Source of the DNA: Erwinia sp.
Lineage (GTDB): Bacteria; Pseudomonadota; Gammaproteobacteria; Enterobacterales; Enterobacteriaceae
Assembly (NCBI GenBank): GCA_003512805.1
Contig: DOOK01000252.1
Coordinates: 1 to 8,900, forward strand
Reading direction: 5' to 3'
DNA: 8,900 nt
Positions within the stretch are counted from its first letter, which is position 1, and each line of letters opens with the position of its first letter. Under the pieces are notes generated by a model. The model saw nothing but the letters and a program-made list of their open reading frames with translations, searched no databases and had not been told where the DNA came from. The position numbers were made by a program, and so were the translations under genes. Of this stretch, positions 1-6,261 are shown piece after piece.

Positions 1-44
1 GAATCTCGCTGCCATCGTAGTTCACTACGATGGCAGCGAGATTC
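1..44. repeat. Perfect 20-bp inverted repeat with 4-base loop
   Basis: Bases 1-20 and 25-44 are exact reverse complements, separated by TTCA. The repeat starts at base 1 of the window. It overlaps an open frame (2-103), so both arms would be coding. It lacks a T-tract, and a 20-bp uninterrupted stem is longer than usual for a terminator. It could be a real cruciform or hairpin, or a fold-back artefact at the end of an assembled contig. The exact coincidence with the window edge makes the artefact reading serious. Confidence 0.95.
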
Positions 45-103
45 AGGGCGATCTGCAGGATTTATTTTTAGAAAAGGCACAAGACGCAGGCGTCTTTCGT
101 TAA
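2..103 (+). CDS. 3' end of an unidentified gene (33 codons)
   Basis: The frame is open from base 2 to a TAA at 101-103 and gives 33 residues ending in DLFLEKAQDAGVFR. The part after the inverted repeat (from about codon 9) has a normal amino-acid composition for a soluble, mixed-charge protein end. I do not recognise the family. The first 14 codons fall in the perfect inverted repeat, so they may not be authentic. An AAGACG/CGTCTT stem (81-86 with 91-96) lies across the stop region, but no clean T-run follows, so it is a weak terminator candidate at best. The gene lies upstream of the ADP-ribosylglycohydrolase on the same strand, about 195 bases from that gene's likely start. If it encodes an ADP-ribosyltransferase toxin the pair would make sense, but nothing visible in these residues shows that. 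Confidence 0.4.
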   Translation, partial: NLAAIVVHYDGSEIQGDLQDLFLEKAQDAGVFR

Positions 104-298
104 AAACTCTTTTGATCAGCAGGTTACATACTGCCGCGCCAGCTGCAGGCACGATCAAAGTATAAGATGATTAAGCATATTAAGGCCGTAAGCAGGCTAC
201 CGCCTTGCTCATAAATCACTATTCAGAAAATGGCACAGGGACAATGTTACCTTGTGCTTATAGCCACTGTGGTATCAAACAGGAATAACCGTCTGACT

Positions 299-1390
299 AT
301 GATCGATCTTCATGCCCAAACCGATATTCTTAACGACTACGTCCGCAACAATTATGCCGCTTATCTGCCATTTGGCTATCCGATTGCAGACGTTAACGCC
401 GACAGTTTACAGCCTGATTATCACCCCTGGCTAAACGGTGAGCCATTACCTGGCTGGCTCTCTGCTTCCTCCTCTGCGAAGGAAAGAGAGTTGCTGCGCG
501 ATCGGGCTAAAGGTGCGCTGGTCGGTCTGGCAGCAGGCGATGCCGTCGGCACGACGCTTGAATTTGAGCCACGCGATCGGCACGCTGTTGACGATATGGT
601 CGGCGGCGGGCCCTTTAACTTAAGAGCGGGTGACTGGACCGACGATACCACCATGGCGCTGTGTCTGGCAGAAACGTACCTTTATCGGGATCGGCTGGAT
701 CTTAATGACTTCCGCAATCGCATGGTGAACTGGTATCGCTATGGCGTAAACAGCGTGACCGGGGTCTGTTTCGATATCGGTAGCGCAACGCGTTACGCTT
801 TGGAACAGCATCTTCTGCATGGGCTGGCCTGGTTCGGCAATACCGATCCCGGCACTGCGGGTAACGCAGCGATCATCCGGCTGGCGCCTTCCGCTATTTT
901 CCAGCGGCACTCTCTGCTGCATACGCTTAATGATGCGGAACAGCAGGGCAGAGCCACGCATGGTGCTTTTGAATCGCTGGATTGCAGCCGGTTACTGGGG
1001 CTGATCCTGCATAAATTGCTCAACGGTGCAGATAAAAACGAGTCTTTATCGCCGCACATCTGCCCGTTCAATGCCAGAACCGCGCTAATTAATGCGGGGG
1101 AATATAAGCAGAAGCGTCGGGACCAGATCCGTTCAAGCGGCTATGTTATTGACACCCTGGAGGCGGCATTATGGGCCGTCTGGCAGACGGATAACTTTCG
1201 GGATGCCATTTTGCTGGCGGCTAATCTTGCGGACGATGCCGACAGTGTGGCAGCAACAGCAGGTCAGGTGGCGGGGGCGCTGTATGGCTATTCAGGTATC
1301 CCGCAGGCGTGGCGAGAAAGGCTTACGGAAGGGGATCGCATCACCACGATGGCGGAAGAACTGTTTAAGCGGGCGCCAGAGTATAACTGA
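299..1390 (+). CDS. ADP-ribosylglycohydrolase (DraG/ARH family) with N-terminal extension
   Basis: Predicted to hydrolyse ADP-ribose from modified protein or small-molecule substrates, using two Mg ions, in the cytoplasm. Numbered from the ATG at 299 (363 residues), the family motifs are GDAVG (80-84), DWTDDTT (112-118), the GNAAIIRLAP block (188-197), ATHG (219-222), a region from SGYVIDTLEAALWA to NLADDADS (ending at 316), and GQVAGALYG (322-330). The first ~70 residues precede the catalytic fold and are not part of the core DraG domain. The usual metal motif DDADT appears here as DDADS, which keeps a hydroxyl side chain. An ATG at 230 would add 23 residues. I prefer 299 because an AGGA lies upstream (281-284, spacing 14, rather long), while 230 has no visible Shine-Dalgarno and the added residues look non-protein-like. 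The family call is firm. The substrate and any immunity role are inference. Confidence 0.92.
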   Translation: MIDLHAQTDILNDYVRNNYAAYLPFGYPIADVNADSLQPDYHPWLNGEPLPGWLSASSSAKERELLRDRAKGALVGLAAGDAVGTTLEFEPRDRHAVDDMVGGGPFNLRAGDWTDDTTMALCLAETYLYRDRLDLNDFRNRMVNWYRYGVNSVTGVCFDIGSATRYALEQHLLHGLAWFGNTDPGTAGNAAIIRLAPSAIFQRHSLLHTLNDAEQQGRATHGAFESLDCSRLLGLILHKLLNGADKNESLSPHICPFNARTALINAGEYKQKRRDQIRSSGYVIDTLEAALWAVWQTDNFRDAILLAANLADDADSVAATAGQVAGALYGYSGIPQAWRERLTEGDRITTMAEELFKRAPEYN

Positions 1391-1445
1391 TACTGGCTGA
1401 CGGCAGTCGGTGAGCGATATTGCAGGCTGCAAAATTTTCGCTCTC

Positions 1446-1910
1446 TTGGGGGGATTTAAAATTGTTAAAATCGTTTTTTTATTAATTTTATTGAATATGC
1501 CTGGTTTCGTCCTGGCAACCCCTTCGTCGCAAAGCGTATTCGGGGATCTTTCTCGCTATAACGACATCAATACGGTCGATAATATTTTTGCCAACAAACA
1601 AATCACTGAAAAATTACAGGCGCTTTTGGGGACTCATTATGCGGAATTTATTATTAATTTCGTGGGGACAGGCGAACCCCACCTGACGGCAGAAGGCGGT
1701 ATTTTTGTTGAAGGCTGGCCGGAGCACCTCTATCTGGAACAAGCCTCCGCTTTGGTGATTGAGCCTGACGGCAGGCTTTATGCCGCCTGGAAAAAGCCAG
1801 AAACCAATAAAATTGAATACCGCAGCAGCGAGGGTGATAACAGGGTGATCCACAGGGATCTGGCGGAGTGGGCCACGCGGTTTGATCATATGACTTTTAC
1901 TGACGAGTAG
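1446..1910 (+). CDS. Small probably secreted protein of unknown function
   Basis: I do not recognise this family. The frame is open from a GTG at 1410 and ends at TAG 1908-1910. A signal sequence is clear: a lysine-containing start, the hydrophobic run IVFLLILLNMPGFV and a probable cleavage after VLA, giving a mature protein of about 130 residues. The mature part has no cysteine, contains GGIFVEGWPEHLYLEQASAL followed by a PDGRLYAAW segment, and looks like a compact alpha/beta domain. No GTG, TTG or ATG in a sensible place has a good ribosome binding site. The TTG at 1446 gives a well-proportioned 24-residue signal peptide and is used here. The best Shine-Dalgarno-like run, six Gs at 1448-1453, points at an ATT codon at 1461 exactly where the signal sequence begins. 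The GTG at 1410 would add an unlikely long leader. It starts 55 bases after the hydrolase stop, so they may share a transcript. A periplasmic immunity or inhibitor role is speculation from context. Confidence 0.75.
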   Translation: MGGFKIVKIVFLLILLNMPGFVLATPSSQSVFGDLSRYNDINTVDNIFANKQITEKLQALLGTHYAEFIINFVGTGEPHLTAEGGIFVEGWPEHLYLEQASALVIEPDGRLYAAWKKPETNKIEYRSSEGDNRVIHRDLAEWATRFDHMTFTDE

Positions 1911-1992
1911 CGTTTTACCCCCGACAGCCGCTGGTTTATGGCTAAAAGATTTGCTGGTCAACTAACCCCGCCTTGCCATGATAATGACCCGG

Positions 1993-2069
1993 ATAGCGCC
2001 ATTTTTTCTTACCACGGCATCAGATACGCTAACAGGGCAACGCCTGATGGAGCCAAAGGGCGGCGCTAT
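1993..2069. repeat. Nested inverted repeats (possible structured RNA)
   Basis: ATAGCGCC (1993-2000) pairs perfectly with GGCGCTAT (2062-2069). Inside it, CATCAG (2018-2023) pairs with CTGATG (2044-2049), leaving a 20-base loop containing ACAGGGCAAC. A GG/CC extension (2016-2017 with 2053-2054) is possible around a short bulge. The arrangement could be transcribed from either strand. I could not match it to a known riboswitch class or to REP or ERIC repeats. The stems are seen directly; any function is unknown. Confidence 0.45.
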
Positions 2070-2157
2070 TATGCGTCACGTAACTTTAAAGGGCTGTGCC
2101 AAAAAAATTTATCCGGTCGGTGTCTTCTGCCGGTTGCGGACGGTAAACGTCAGGCAT

Positions 2158-2189
2158 AAAAAAAGCGCGATCCGAATCAGGACCGCGCT
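2158..2189 (-). terminator. Rho-independent terminator for the yghU transcript
   Basis: On the minus strand, AGCGCGGTCC pairs with GGATCGCGCT around a 6-base loop (stem at 2164-2173 with 2180-2189), giving ten pairs with one G-U wobble. It runs straight into seven Ts (2158-2164 read on the minus strand). On the plus strand the wobble becomes an A-C mismatch and no T-tract follows, so orientation is clear. It lies about 135 bases past the yghU stop, leaving room for the short reading frame in between. Confidence 0.85.
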
Positions 2190-2205
2190 GTGGGGTAAAT
2201 CAAAC

Positions 2206-2259
2206 TTAGCGTAAATCAGGCCCGGATGTTCTGTTCGCCCTGAAGCGGGCAACAGACAT
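2206..2259 (-). CDS. Possible 17-residue small protein downstream of yghU
   Basis: On the minus strand an ATG (2257-2259) opens the frame MSVARFRANRTSGPDLR and stops at TAA (2206-2208). The start is preceded by GGAGAAGGTG, with GGAG six bases before the ATG, a near-ideal Shine-Dalgarno. The stop lies 16 bases before the terminator hairpin, so it would be the last cistron of the yghU transcript. The peptide is basic and has no membrane segment. A frame this short can arise by chance; the ribosome binding site and position are the only support. I do not recognise it. Confidence 0.3.
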   Translation of the reverse strand: MSVARFRANRTSGPDLR

Positions 2260-2323
2260 CACCTTCTCCGACACGTTGCTGATGGCTGCCAGGCCGTCAC
2301 GCCCTGTTTGCCATTAATAAGCG

Positions 2324-3190
2324 TTATTTCGCCAGTTTATCTTCGGTACGCAATTCAAAGTCAGAGGCATCGTGGCGCTCATGAAGCTGTTCTGCCGGCT
2401 CGCCCCAGGTGCGATTGACGATGCGGCCACGCTGGACGGCAGGGCGCTGTGCAATTTCATCGGCCCAGCGCTGCAGGTTTTTATACGAGCCTGCATCCAG
2501 GAACTCGGCAGCGTTATAAAGATCGCCGCGCACCAGTGCGCCATACCATGGCCAGATAGCGATATCGGCGATGGTATAGTTTTCACCGGCGATATAGCGG
2601 TTTTCCGCCAGCTGGCGATCCAGCAAATCAAGCTGACGCTTGGCTTCCATGGTGAAGCGATCAATAGCGTATTCGATTTTTACCGGCGCGTAGTTATAAA
2701 AATGGCCGAAGCCGCCGCCCAGATAAGGCGCGGAGCCCTGTAGCCAGAACAACCAGTTCAGCGTTTCGGTACGGCCCGCCGGATCCTTTGGTAAGAAGTG
2801 ACCATATTTCTCGGCCAGATAAAGCAGGATGGCGCCGGACTCAAAGACGCGGGTTGGCGGCGTGGTAGAAACGTCCAGCAGCGCCGGGATTTTCGAGTTC
2901 GGGTTAACGTCGACAAAACCGGAGGAAAACTGATCGCTGTCACCAATGCGGATCAGATGCGCGTCATACTCGGCATCGTTAACGTTCAATGCCAGCAGTT
3001 CTTCCAGCAGAATAGTGACCTTCTGGCCGTTAGGCGTACCCATAGAATAAAGCTGCAAAGGGTGCTTGCCGGTGGGCAGGACCGCTTCGTGGCGCGAACC
3101 GGCGGTCGGGCGGTTAATGCTGCCCCAGGTGCCGCCTGCATTTTTGTTCTCTGACCAGACTTTAGCGGGCTGATACTCATTGCTGCTCAT
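2324..3190 (-). CDS. yghU: YghU, glutathione-dependent disulfide-bond oxidoreductase (nu-class GST)
   Basis: A cytoplasmic glutathione transferase homologue. E. coli YghU binds two glutathione molecules and reduces disulfide bonds, with weak classical transferase activity. The 288-residue product matches E. coli YghU in length and nearly throughout, from YQPAKVW at the start to QLHERHDASDFE near the end. The N-terminal extension (1-45) is followed by the thioredoxin-like domain with TPNGQKV (52-58), NPNSKIPAL (96-104) and ESGAILLYLAEKYG (117-130), then the helical C-terminal domain. The start is the ATG at 3188-3190, preceded by AAGGGA at suitable spacing. A GTG six codons earlier would overlap that ribosome binding site and is rejected. 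The gene diverges from tag, with a shared upstream region of about 200 bases, and is followed by a terminator at 2158-2189. In E. coli yghU sits elsewhere (near hybO), so its place beside prfC is different here. Confidence 0.97.
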   Translation of the reverse strand: MSSNEYQPAKVWSENKNAGGTWGSINRPTAGSRHEAVLPTGKHPLQLYSMGTPNGQKVTILLEELLALNVNDAEYDAHLIRIGDSDQFSSGFVDVNPNSKIPALLDVSTTPPTRVFESGAILLYLAEKYGHFLPKDPAGRTETLNWLFWLQGSAPYLGGGFGHFYNYAPVKIEYAIDRFTMEAKRQLDLLDRQLAENRYIAGENYTIADIAIWPWYGALVRGDLYNAAEFLDAGSYKNLQRWADEIAQRPAVQRGRIVNRTWGEPAEQLHERHDASDFELRTEDKLAK

Positions 3191-3388
3191 AAAATTTTCC
3201 CTTTTCACGGTTGGATGACGTAGCGGGACTGACTTCTCGCCGCTGATGGTCTAAAAATAGCGTCGATTACCCTGCTGCACCAAAAGCGGTTGTTACAGCT
3301 GATGTCAGATATAGCACCGCCGCGGCGCAACCGTTTATCAGGAAAGAGCGATCGTGCCGGTAATTCAGACACTTCCCCAGGAGAGAAA

Positions 3389-4027
3389 ATGAAACACGAT
3401 GAAGCCGCGTTAAAACAGGCGGGCCTGACCCTGACAGAGGATGGTCGGGCGTGCTGCTACTGGCAGCCATCAATGCCGGACTACCATGATAATGAGTGGG
3501 GCAGGCCGGTGGTGGACGATCGGCGACTTTTTGAAAAAGTCTGCCTGGAAGGCTTTCATTCAGGCATGTCGTGGCAGCTTATCTATAACAAACGCGAAAA
3601 CTTTCGTCGCGCCTTTGCCGACTTCGACTTTTATCAGGTCGCGGCGTTCACGGATGACGACGTCGCCAGGCTGATGGCGGACAAAAGCATTGTGCGCAAT
3701 CGGGCAAAAATCCTCTCCACTATCAATAATGCGCAGCGGGCTATTGAGCTACTTAACGAAGCGGGATCGCTGGCGGCCTGGTTCTGGCAGTTTGCGCCCG
3801 GGCCGGATGCCCGACCGGAAATTGTCGATCTGGCGTACTGGCAGCAAACCAAAACGTCGCCGGAAGCGATAAAGATGTCAAAGGCGTTAAAAAAGCGCGG
3901 CTGGACGTGGGTCGGGCCAGTGACCGCTTATTCTCTGATGCAGGCGCTGGGCCTGGTTAACGACCATTTGAACGGCTGCGAATGCCGTAAAGATTGTGAG
4001 CAGGAACGAGAAAAAATCTCCGCATGA
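3389..4027 (+). CDS. tag: DNA-3-methyladenine glycosylase I (Tag family)
   Basis: Removes 3-methyladenine from alkylated DNA, the first step of base excision repair. The 212-residue product aligns with E. coli Tag. The zinc ligands Cys4, His17, His175 and Cys179 of E. coli correspond to Cys23, His33, His193 and Cys197. The base-pocket residues Tyr16, Glu38 and Trp46 correspond to Tyr32, Glu54 (in VCLEGFHSG) and Trp62. The SKALKKRG segment (164-171) and the NDHLNGCEC end (191-199) are also typical. It is longer than the 187-residue E. coli protein by an N-terminal stretch of about 19 residues and a short charged tail. The start at 3389 has AGGAGA a few bases upstream. Upstream in-frame codons back to 3290 have no such site. 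It is transcribed divergently from yghU and ends about 145 bases before a terminator. Some Tag relatives act on other alkylated bases, so exact specificity is inferred. Confidence 0.95.
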   Translation: MKHDEAALKQAGLTLTEDGRACCYWQPSMPDYHDNEWGRPVVDDRRLFEKVCLEGFHSGMSWQLIYNKRENFRRAFADFDFYQVAAFTDDDVARLMADKSIVRNRAKILSTINNAQRAIELLNEAGSLAAWFWQFAPGPDARPEIVDLAYWQQTKTSPEAIKMSKALKKRGWTWVGPVTAYSLMQALGLVNDHLNGCECRKDCEQEREKISA

Positions 4028-4384
4028 TAAAGGGTGCTTGCCCTGTAGCCGTCTGTACGCAGAACTGCCTTTTGCCGATAAATAATGTGGCGGGGCAGCG
4101 GCAGAGAATTGTCTGCCAGGTCATTATTCCAGCCTGACGAAGGCAGGAAGTTTGTGCTGTGATGCCGCTAACCTGACTCCCAGGGAGTCTGGTCTTTTTT
4201 ATCAATAACCGGGCGGCCAGTTCGCCATGCCGTGCCGTCTTTCTGCCATTTCCCTCAGGCATTCGCCGTTGTGGATTGTGTATAGCGGCCGAATCGGCGA
4301 AAATGCCGGCCATTGATGATTAATCGCCTGTGTCTTCCTGAGCAACCTGCCCAGCGGCGGCACAGCACCAAACAGAGTTTTTTC
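4028..4384. other. Intergenic region between tag and prfC, about 357 bases
   Basis: No convincing gene is present. The first half has several stem-loops: AGGG/CCCT at 4031-4044; AATAATG (4081-4087) with CATTATT (4122-4128) enclosing GGCAGA/TCTGCC (4100-4105 with 4112-4117); then the terminator at 4172-4200. The second half is the leader of prfC and should contain its promoter, but I could not pick a convincing -35/-10 pair. The ribosome binding site before prfC is weak (CAGAG followed by Ts). Confidence 0.6.
4172..4200 (+). terminator. Rho-independent terminator downstream of tag
   Basis: CCTGACTCC (4172-4180) pairs with GGAGTCTGG (4184-4192) around CAG, with one T-T mismatch, followed by TCTTTTTT (4193-4200). 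It is on the plus strand, past tag and before prfC. It could also end an independent small RNA transcribed from the structured region at 4031-4192. Confidence 0.82.
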
Positions 4385-5974
4385 ATGTCAAATGCACCCT
4401 TTATGCAAGAGGTGGCTCGCCGCCGCACTTTTGCCATTATCTCGCACCCGGATGCCGGTAAAACCACCATCACGGAAAAAGTGCTGCTGTTCGGACAGGC
4501 GATCCAGACCGCCGGTACGGTGAAAGGGCGCGGCTCTAACCAGCACGCCAAGTCCGACTGGATGGAGATGGAAAAGCAACGTGGTATTTCGATTACCACC
4601 TCCGTAATGCAGTTTCCCTATCGCCACAGCCTGGTCAACCTGCTGGATACGCCGGGACACGAAGACTTCTCGGAAGATACCTATCGCACGCTGACGGCGG
4701 TCGACTGCTGCCTGATGGTTATTGATGCCGCCAAAGGCGTTGAGGATCGTACCCGCAAGCTGATGGAAGTTACCCGCCTGCGCGACACGCCGATCCTGAC
4801 CTTCATGAATAAGTTGGACCGTGATATTCGCGATCCAATGGAAGTGCTGGACGAAGTAGAAAACGAGCTGAAGATCGCCTGTGCGCCAATCACCTGGCCT
4901 ATCGGCTGCGGCAAGCTGTTTAAAGGGGTATACCACCTCTATAAAAACGAAACCTATCTTTACCAGTCTGGTAAGGGCCACACCATTCAGGAAGTTCGCG
5001 TGGTGAAAGGGCTGGATAATCCGGAGCTGGACGCCGCCATCGGCGAAGAGCTGGCGGCCCAGCTGCGTGAAGAGCTGGAGCTGGTGCAGGGCGCCTCGCA
5101 CGAGTTTGATAAAGAAGCTTTCCTGAACGGCCAGCTGACGCCGGTGTTCTTCGGGACTGCACTGGGTAACTTCGGTGTGGATCATATGCTGGATGGTCTG
5201 GTGGATTGGGCGCCATCGCCGATGCCTCGCGCTACCGATACCCGTGTCGTTACCGCCGCGGACGAGAAATTTACCGGCTTCGTGTTTAAGATCCAGGCAA
5301 ATATGGATCCAAAACACCGCGACCGCGTGGCCTTCCTGCGTGTGGTTTCCGGTAAATATGAGAAGGGCATGAAGCTGCGCCAGGTTCGCCTGGGCAAAGA
5401 CGTGGTGATTGCCGACGCGCTGACCTTTATGGCTGGCGACCGCTCGCATGTTGAAGAGGCATATCCGGGCGACATCATCGGCCTGCATAACCATGGCACC
5501 ATTCAGATCGGTGACACCTTCACCCAGGGCGAAAACATGAAGTTCACCGGTATTCCGAACTTCGCACCGGAGCTTTTCCGCCGCATTCGCCTGCGCGATC
5601 CGCTTAAGCAGAAGCAGCTGCTGAAAGGGCTGGTGCAGCTGTCGGAAGAGGGCGCCGTACAGGTGTTCCGTCCCGTACACAACAACGATTTGATTGTAGG
5701 TGCGGTGGGTGTGCTGCAGTTCGACGTGGTGGTTGCGCGTCTGAAAAGCGAATATAACGTTGAGGCAATCTACGAGTCAGTCAACGTTTCTACCGCCCGC
5801 TGGGTGGAATGCAGCGACGTGAAGAAATTCGACGAGTTCCAGCGTAAGAACGAGATCAACCTGGCGCTGGACGGCGGTGATAACCTGACTTACATCGCTC
5901 CGACCATGGTCAACCTGAATATTACTCAGGAACGCTATCCTGATGTGGTGTTCCGCAAAACGCGCGAACATTAA
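4385..5974 (+). CDS. prfC: Peptide chain release factor 3 (RF3)
   Basis: A translation GTPase that recycles RF1 and RF2 from the ribosome after peptide release. The 529-residue product equals E. coli RF3 in length and is nearly identical over most of its span. The G domain carries SHPDAGKT (G1, 20-27), GISITT (G2, 67-72), DTPG (G3, 88-91) and NKLD (G4, 142-145). The middle contains [19 protein letters not shown], the start of the EF-Tu-like domain II, and the end [11 protein letters not shown] is typical. The start at 4385 gives [18 protein letters not shown], matching where RF3 begins. An in-frame ATG at 4313 would add 24 residues not found in the family. The Shine-Dalgarno is weak. A strong terminator follows at 6001-6026. 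A long open frame on the opposite strand (5680 to 4388) is a codon-bias shadow. Confidence 0.99.
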   Translation: MSNAPFMQEVARRRTFAIISHPDAGKTTITEKVLLFGQAIQTAGTVKGRGSNQHAKSDWMEMEKQRGISITTSVMQFPYRHSLVNLLDTPGHEDFSEDTYRTLTAVDCCLMVIDAAKGVEDRTRKLMEVTRLRDTPILTFMNKLDRDIRDPMEVLDEVENELKIACAPITWPIGCGKLFKGVYHLYKNETYLYQSGKGHTIQEVRVVKGLDNPELDAAIGEELAAQLREELELVQGASHEFDKEAFLNGQLTPVFFGTALGNFGVDHMLDGLVDWAPSPMPRATDTRVVTAADEKFTGFVFKIQANMDPKHRDRVAFLRVVSGKYEKGMKLRQVRLGKDVVIADALTFMAGDRSHVEEAYPGDIIGLHNHGTIQIGDTFTQGENMKFTGIPNFAPELFRRIRLRDPLKQKQLLKGLVQLSEEGAVQVFRPVHNNDLIVGAVGVLQFDVVVARLKSEYNVEAIYESVNVSTARWVECSDVKKFDEFQRKNEINLALDGGDNLTYIAPTMVNLNITQERYPDVVFRKTREH

Positions 5975-6000
5975 CAGACCGATCCGGGATTGTTCTACAG

Positions 6001-6026
6001 GCGGCGCTTTGGCGCCGCTTTTTTTT
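6001..6026 (+). terminator. Rho-independent terminator of prfC
   Basis: GCGGCGC (6001-6007) pairs perfectly with GCGCCGC (6012-6018) around TTTG and is followed by eight Ts (6019-6026). It lies 26 bases past the prfC stop and separates prfC from the osmY promoter region. Confidence 0.95.
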
Positions 6027-6134
6027 GCCTGCTGCTACCTGAATCCTGCCTTACAGACTCATCTTAAAAAAAACCTTTTTTGTCCATTTATCCGCCATAT
6101 CAATCACAAAGGGCAGCAGAATTCAGATCAGCGT

Positions 6135-6141
6135 CTATATT
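6135..6141 (+). promoter_or_regulatory. Candidate osmY -10 element (sigma-S type)
   Basis: CTATATT resembles the sigma-S -10 consensus CTATACT. No -35 hexamer resembling TTGACA lies at the right distance, which is tolerated by sigma-S. It would give a leader of about 115 bases. osmY in E. coli is a classic RpoS-dependent gene; assignment of this exact site is inference. Confidence 0.3.
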
Positions 6142-6195
6142 TATTTCAACAGGACGCAAAAGATGTGGCGCGGTTGCTACAAAGCCTGATTACTG

Positions 6196-6226
6196 CAGTC
6201 ACGCCGTTTGTGACTGAAAGCTCACA
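6196..6226 (+). promoter_or_regulatory. Inverted repeat and CRP-like site before osmY
   Basis: CAGTCAC (6196-6202) and GTGACTG (6210-6216) form a perfect 7-bp stem with a 7-base loop. Overlapping it, TGTGA (6209-6213) and TCACA (6222-6226) are the two CRP half-sites, but with an 8-base rather than the usual 6-base spacer. CRP represses osmY in E. coli, so a site here is plausible. The sequence may instead act as an RNA hairpin in the leader. Confidence 0.35.
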
Positions 6227-6261
6227 GTTGTGGGTGCATTAACCTAAGAAGGAAGAGATCG

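Larger units (their letters stand above)
1911..2323. other. Intergenic region, about 410 bases, without a convincing gene of ordinary size
   Basis: This stretch separates the secreted-protein gene (plus strand) from yghU (minus strand), so the two converge here. It contains a nested inverted repeat at 1993-2069, a minus-strand terminator at 2158-2189 and a 17-codon minus-strand frame at 2206-2259, listed separately. Plus-strand frames of 73 and 78 codons starting at 1938 and 1978 have arginine- and lysine-rich, low-order translations and no ribosome binding site, so I treat them as chance. No plus-strand terminator for the secreted-protein gene is evident. Confidence 0.6.

Noticed and set aside
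112..166. TTTGATC and GATCAAA arms 34 bases apart and a TATAAG that could be a -10 element upstream of the hydrolase
   Set aside because: No matching -35 element at the right distance, and the short arms are far apart; too weak to call a promoter or operator.
164..211. A 15-codon frame before the hydrolase gene
   Set aside because: No ribosome binding site and no distinguishing composition.
230..298. Upstream ATG extending the ADP-ribosylglycohydrolase by 23 residues
   Set aside because: No Shine-Dalgarno before it and the extra residues look unlike a conserved protein start. It cannot be fully excluded without orthologue comparison.
1938..2214. Two overlapping plus-strand frames of 73 and 78 codons
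   Set aside because: No ribosome binding site, basic low-order translations, and they overlap each other and the minus-strand terminator.
3209..3388. TTGTTA and GATATA upstream of tag as a promoter
   Set aside because: The spacing is only 12 bases, too short for a sigma-70 promoter.
4281..4330. TATAGC and GC-rich dyads in the prfC leader as a promoter
   Set aside because: No -35 hexamer at 16-18 bases and the extended -10 does not fit; prfC must have a promoter nearby but I cannot place it.
4388..5680. A 430-codon open frame on the minus strand across prfC
   Set aside because: It lies wholly inside prfC, its translation is rich in His, Gln and Arg with no recognisable domain, and it has no credible upstream signals. 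It is a codon-bias shadow.
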